Shown piece by piece: positions 63,301 to 64,000 of a DNA stretch of 64,000 bases (the stretch's first letter is position 1; each line of letters begins with the position of its first letter). The stretch is from the NCBI RefSeq assembly GCF_032118995.1, contig NC_092659.1, positions 9,837,177 through 9,901,176 on the forward strand, read 5' to 3'. This DNA comes from Asterias amurensis. Lineage: Eukaryota > Echinodermata > Asteroidea > Forcipulatida > Asteriidae. Both the position numbers and the translations under genes were made by a program. The notes under the pieces are model-generated. The model ran no database searches. It had not been told where the DNA came from and saw nothing but the letters and a program-made list of their open reading frames with translations.

Positions 63301-63905
63301 CAGGGGATTATTGATCGATGTCAAAATGAAACCATGACTAAACTATGTAAAAGCAACTATCATTCTCATAATATGAAGCAGGATTTCCTTTTTGTTTGTT
63401 TGAGAATAAGCTCCGCGCATCATCCTTACTTGTTGATATTTTGTCAACAAATTATACAAACACTTTTCAAACAAACCAATAAAGGCAGCTCCTGATGATT
63501 TGGCACACATTTCATGTGTCCTTTGTCCCCTCCATCCCTCTCCTAACCCCTCCCCCTCCAGAAAACCCCCCAAACAAACCGCCAAACCAGTCCCCATCGA
63601 CCAGGGCCAAATTTCTCAGGGAGCCGTTTCTCACAATGTTTGATACCATCAACCTCTCCCCATTACTTGTCACCAAGTAAGGTTTTATGCTAATAATTAT
63701 TTTGAGTAATTACCAATAGTGTTCACTGCCTTTCATGTCATATTTTCTCAATTGAGGTTATTAAACATTTATTTGATATTACATACTCCATTCTATATAG
63801 GCACTTGAGGAGGCACTTGAAAAGTCAGGAGAGGAGAAAGAACATCTGCAAAGAGAAGTCACTCGATGGCAAGAAGATCTAAGCAAGGCCAACTTAAAAA
63901 ACAAG
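57313..63905 (+). CDS. GCC2: Gene D: GCC2 (GRIP and coiled-coil protein), 5' part
   Basis: Four exons join in phase: 57313-57390, 61144-61228, 62121-62323 and 63801-63905, giving the first 157 residues. The gene runs off the right edge. GCC2 (GCC185) is a long peripheral golgin that tethers endosome-derived vesicles at the trans-Golgi; its GRIP domain lies at the far C-terminus, outside this window. Evidence: residues 19-54 (STPGKTGK, LDSLAKDDLIKYVKKQ and MQKLKAQCE) match the start of vertebrate GCC2 (TPGTGKSKLETLPKEDLIKF as I remember it) in order and spacing. From about residue 80 on, leucine/glutamate heptads form the coiled coil (MVELEARAKTAEEELAEL). A different golgin is the main alternative, but the N-terminal motif is specific. 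Confidence 0.8.
57425..57600 (+). repeat. G-rich low-complexity repeat
   Basis: GGGGGAGG, GCGTTGCCAAGG and GGGGGGAATGG units repeat with variation right after GCC2 exon 1. The plus strand has many G runs of four to nine, able in principle to form quadruplexes in the transcript. Confidence 0.6.
57646..58140 (+). repeat. tRNA-derived SINE, long form
   Basis: Head GTGTCATGACCTAGCGGTTAAG and GTGTGGGTTTGAGTCCCGG; end GGCCTTCAGGCCTTTG, GGCGACTTGCATA and A run. Same family as 23849. Confidence 0.75.
58560..58779 (+). repeat. R2 MITE, right half
   Basis: GACTCCATAAAATGGCCGAC to TATGTCCCTTTAA; only one arm is kept. Confidence 0.7.
58785..59145 (+). mobile_element. LINE 3' end, CR1/jockey type
   Basis: Encodes the last 75 or so residues of a reverse transcriptase protein: THFFPRTVIWWNSLPGN, SPSVEVFRGVVTAHL and stop, typical of CR1/L2/jockey LINEs. 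The 3' UTR ends in a short GTAGAAGTAGAAG repeat. 5' truncated, in GCC2 intron 1. Confidence 0.65.
59146..60091 (+). other. GCC2 intron 1, middle
   Basis: No gene. A poor tRNA-like stretch on the minus strand at 59862-59912 (GGTAGCTCAGTTAGCAGAGC with a weak T arm) is the only feature. Confidence 0.35.
60092..60485 (+). repeat. R1 MITE copy 25, full length
   Basis: TTAAAGGCAGTGGACAC to GTCCAGTGTCTTTAA with TTAA at both ends. One of the best copies. Confidence 0.88.
60487..60533 (+). repeat. C run then A run
   Basis: About 13 C then A with few G, next to the R1 end. Confidence 0.9.
61144..61228 (+). CDS. GCC2: GCC2 exon 2
   Basis: Acceptor TTCTGCAG, donor GTAAGT, phase 0 in and 1 out. LDSLAKDDLIKYVKKQ is the family-defining motif of the GCC2 N-terminus. 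Half of a foldback element begins about 10 bases after the donor. Confidence 0.85.
61240..61381 (+). repeat. R2 MITE, right part
   Basis: CATTGTGTTTTACTTTTAC, CCCATATGCATTTTATTA and CAACGTGTTCCTTTAA; starts about 10 bases after the GCC2 exon 2 donor. Confidence 0.75.
61789..62001. repeat. R17 foldback MITE
   Basis: TTAGCTTCCCTGGGTC at the left, GACCCAGGGAAGCTAA at the right; CTGGGGCCAGCCC and GGGGGCTGACCC inner arms. Ends 120 bases before GCC2 exon 3. Confidence 0.8.
62121..62323 (+). CDS. GCC2: GCC2 exon 3
   Basis: Acceptor GTCATTCAG; 203 bases, phase 0 out. Linker KLTKEANEMSNQQSPSG, then heptads AKMVELEARAKTAEEELAEL. Confidence 0.8.
62390..62860 (+). repeat. Dispersed repeat with AAT-rich start
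   Basis: AAT units then CCCGTTTTTATATAGCTC, CAAAGCGCTTCACATTATT, CATGAATGATTAGAC. A related, poorer copy is at 32430-32650 (GTTCAAGGCGCAGTAAAAA, GAGAAGAGATTTGAATG). Probably a 3' end of a LINE or a SINE. Confidence 0.5.
63046..63190. repeat. R18 small MITE
   Basis: GGGAATAAAAGAGTAG at 63047 and CTACTCTTTTATTCCC at about 63173 are exact mirrors; total about 145 bases. Confidence 0.75.
63612..63735 (-). repeat. R1 MITE copy 26, right third
   Basis: AGGGAGCCGTTTCTCACAA to GTTCACTGCCTTTCA; ends 65 bases before GCC2 exon 4. Confidence 0.78.
63801..63905 (+). CDS. GCC2: GCC2 exon 4
   Basis: Acceptor CTATATAG; 35 codons of charged coiled coil (ALEEALEKSGEEKEH to NLKNK); donor GTCAGT. The gene continues past the window. 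Confidence 0.75.
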
Positions 63906-64000
63906 GTCAGTGAACGGAAGTAACTTTGGGAATGCATTAGTCTTACATGTTTATTCTGGTATCTTGGACTTGTTGGGACTTATGTATTATTGGGATTTGT

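Overview
The window looks like nuclear DNA from an invertebrate deuterostome, most likely an echinoderm. Genes have many short exons with GT/AG borders, introns are AT-rich and full of repeats, the receptors are of the deuterostome Ig plus TIR type, and small foldback transposons are very dense. My guess of a sea star rests on general impression of the repeats and is weak.

Four host genes are supported by exons that join in phase. Gene A (+, 320-16092) and gene B (+, 22997-35084) encode single-pass receptors with a signal peptide, two Ig domains, a membrane segment and a cytoplasmic TIR domain, resembling the IL-1 receptor family with one Ig domain fewer. Gene C (-, 48872-39940) is a paralogue with the same ectodomain and exon phases, but it stops 31 residues after its membrane segment and has no TIR domain, so it looks like a decoy receptor. 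B and C converge tail to tail. Gene D (+, 57313 to beyond the right edge) is the start of GCC2, a golgin with GRIP and coiled-coil domains.

Layout: 1-16.1 kb gene A, whose introns carry a 12 x 65 bp satellite, an 8 x 80 bp minisatellite and a 1.5 kb tetranucleotide array; 16.1-23.0 kb repeats only; 23.0-35.1 kb gene B, with a LINE piece in one intron; 35.1-39.9 kb a convergent intergenic block with a GC-rich element; 39.9-48.9 kb gene C, with a Penelope-like element and a tRNA-Ile gene in one intron; 48.9-57.3 kb repeats and a likely promoter; 57.3-64 kb the 5' part of GCC2.

The genes probably work as receptors on a cell surface. A and B could pass a signal inward through TIR contacts. C could bind the same kind of ligand without signalling. 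This is inferred from architecture alone. In gene B the TIR domain is split by a serine-rich insert. In gene A the last exon changes frame inside the TIR domain, so this copy is either truncated or carries a sequence error.

About 27 copies or pieces of one roughly 400 bp TTAA-flanked foldback element fill the non-coding space. At least seven other MITE-like families, several tRNA-derived SINEs and six Penelope-type tails are also present.
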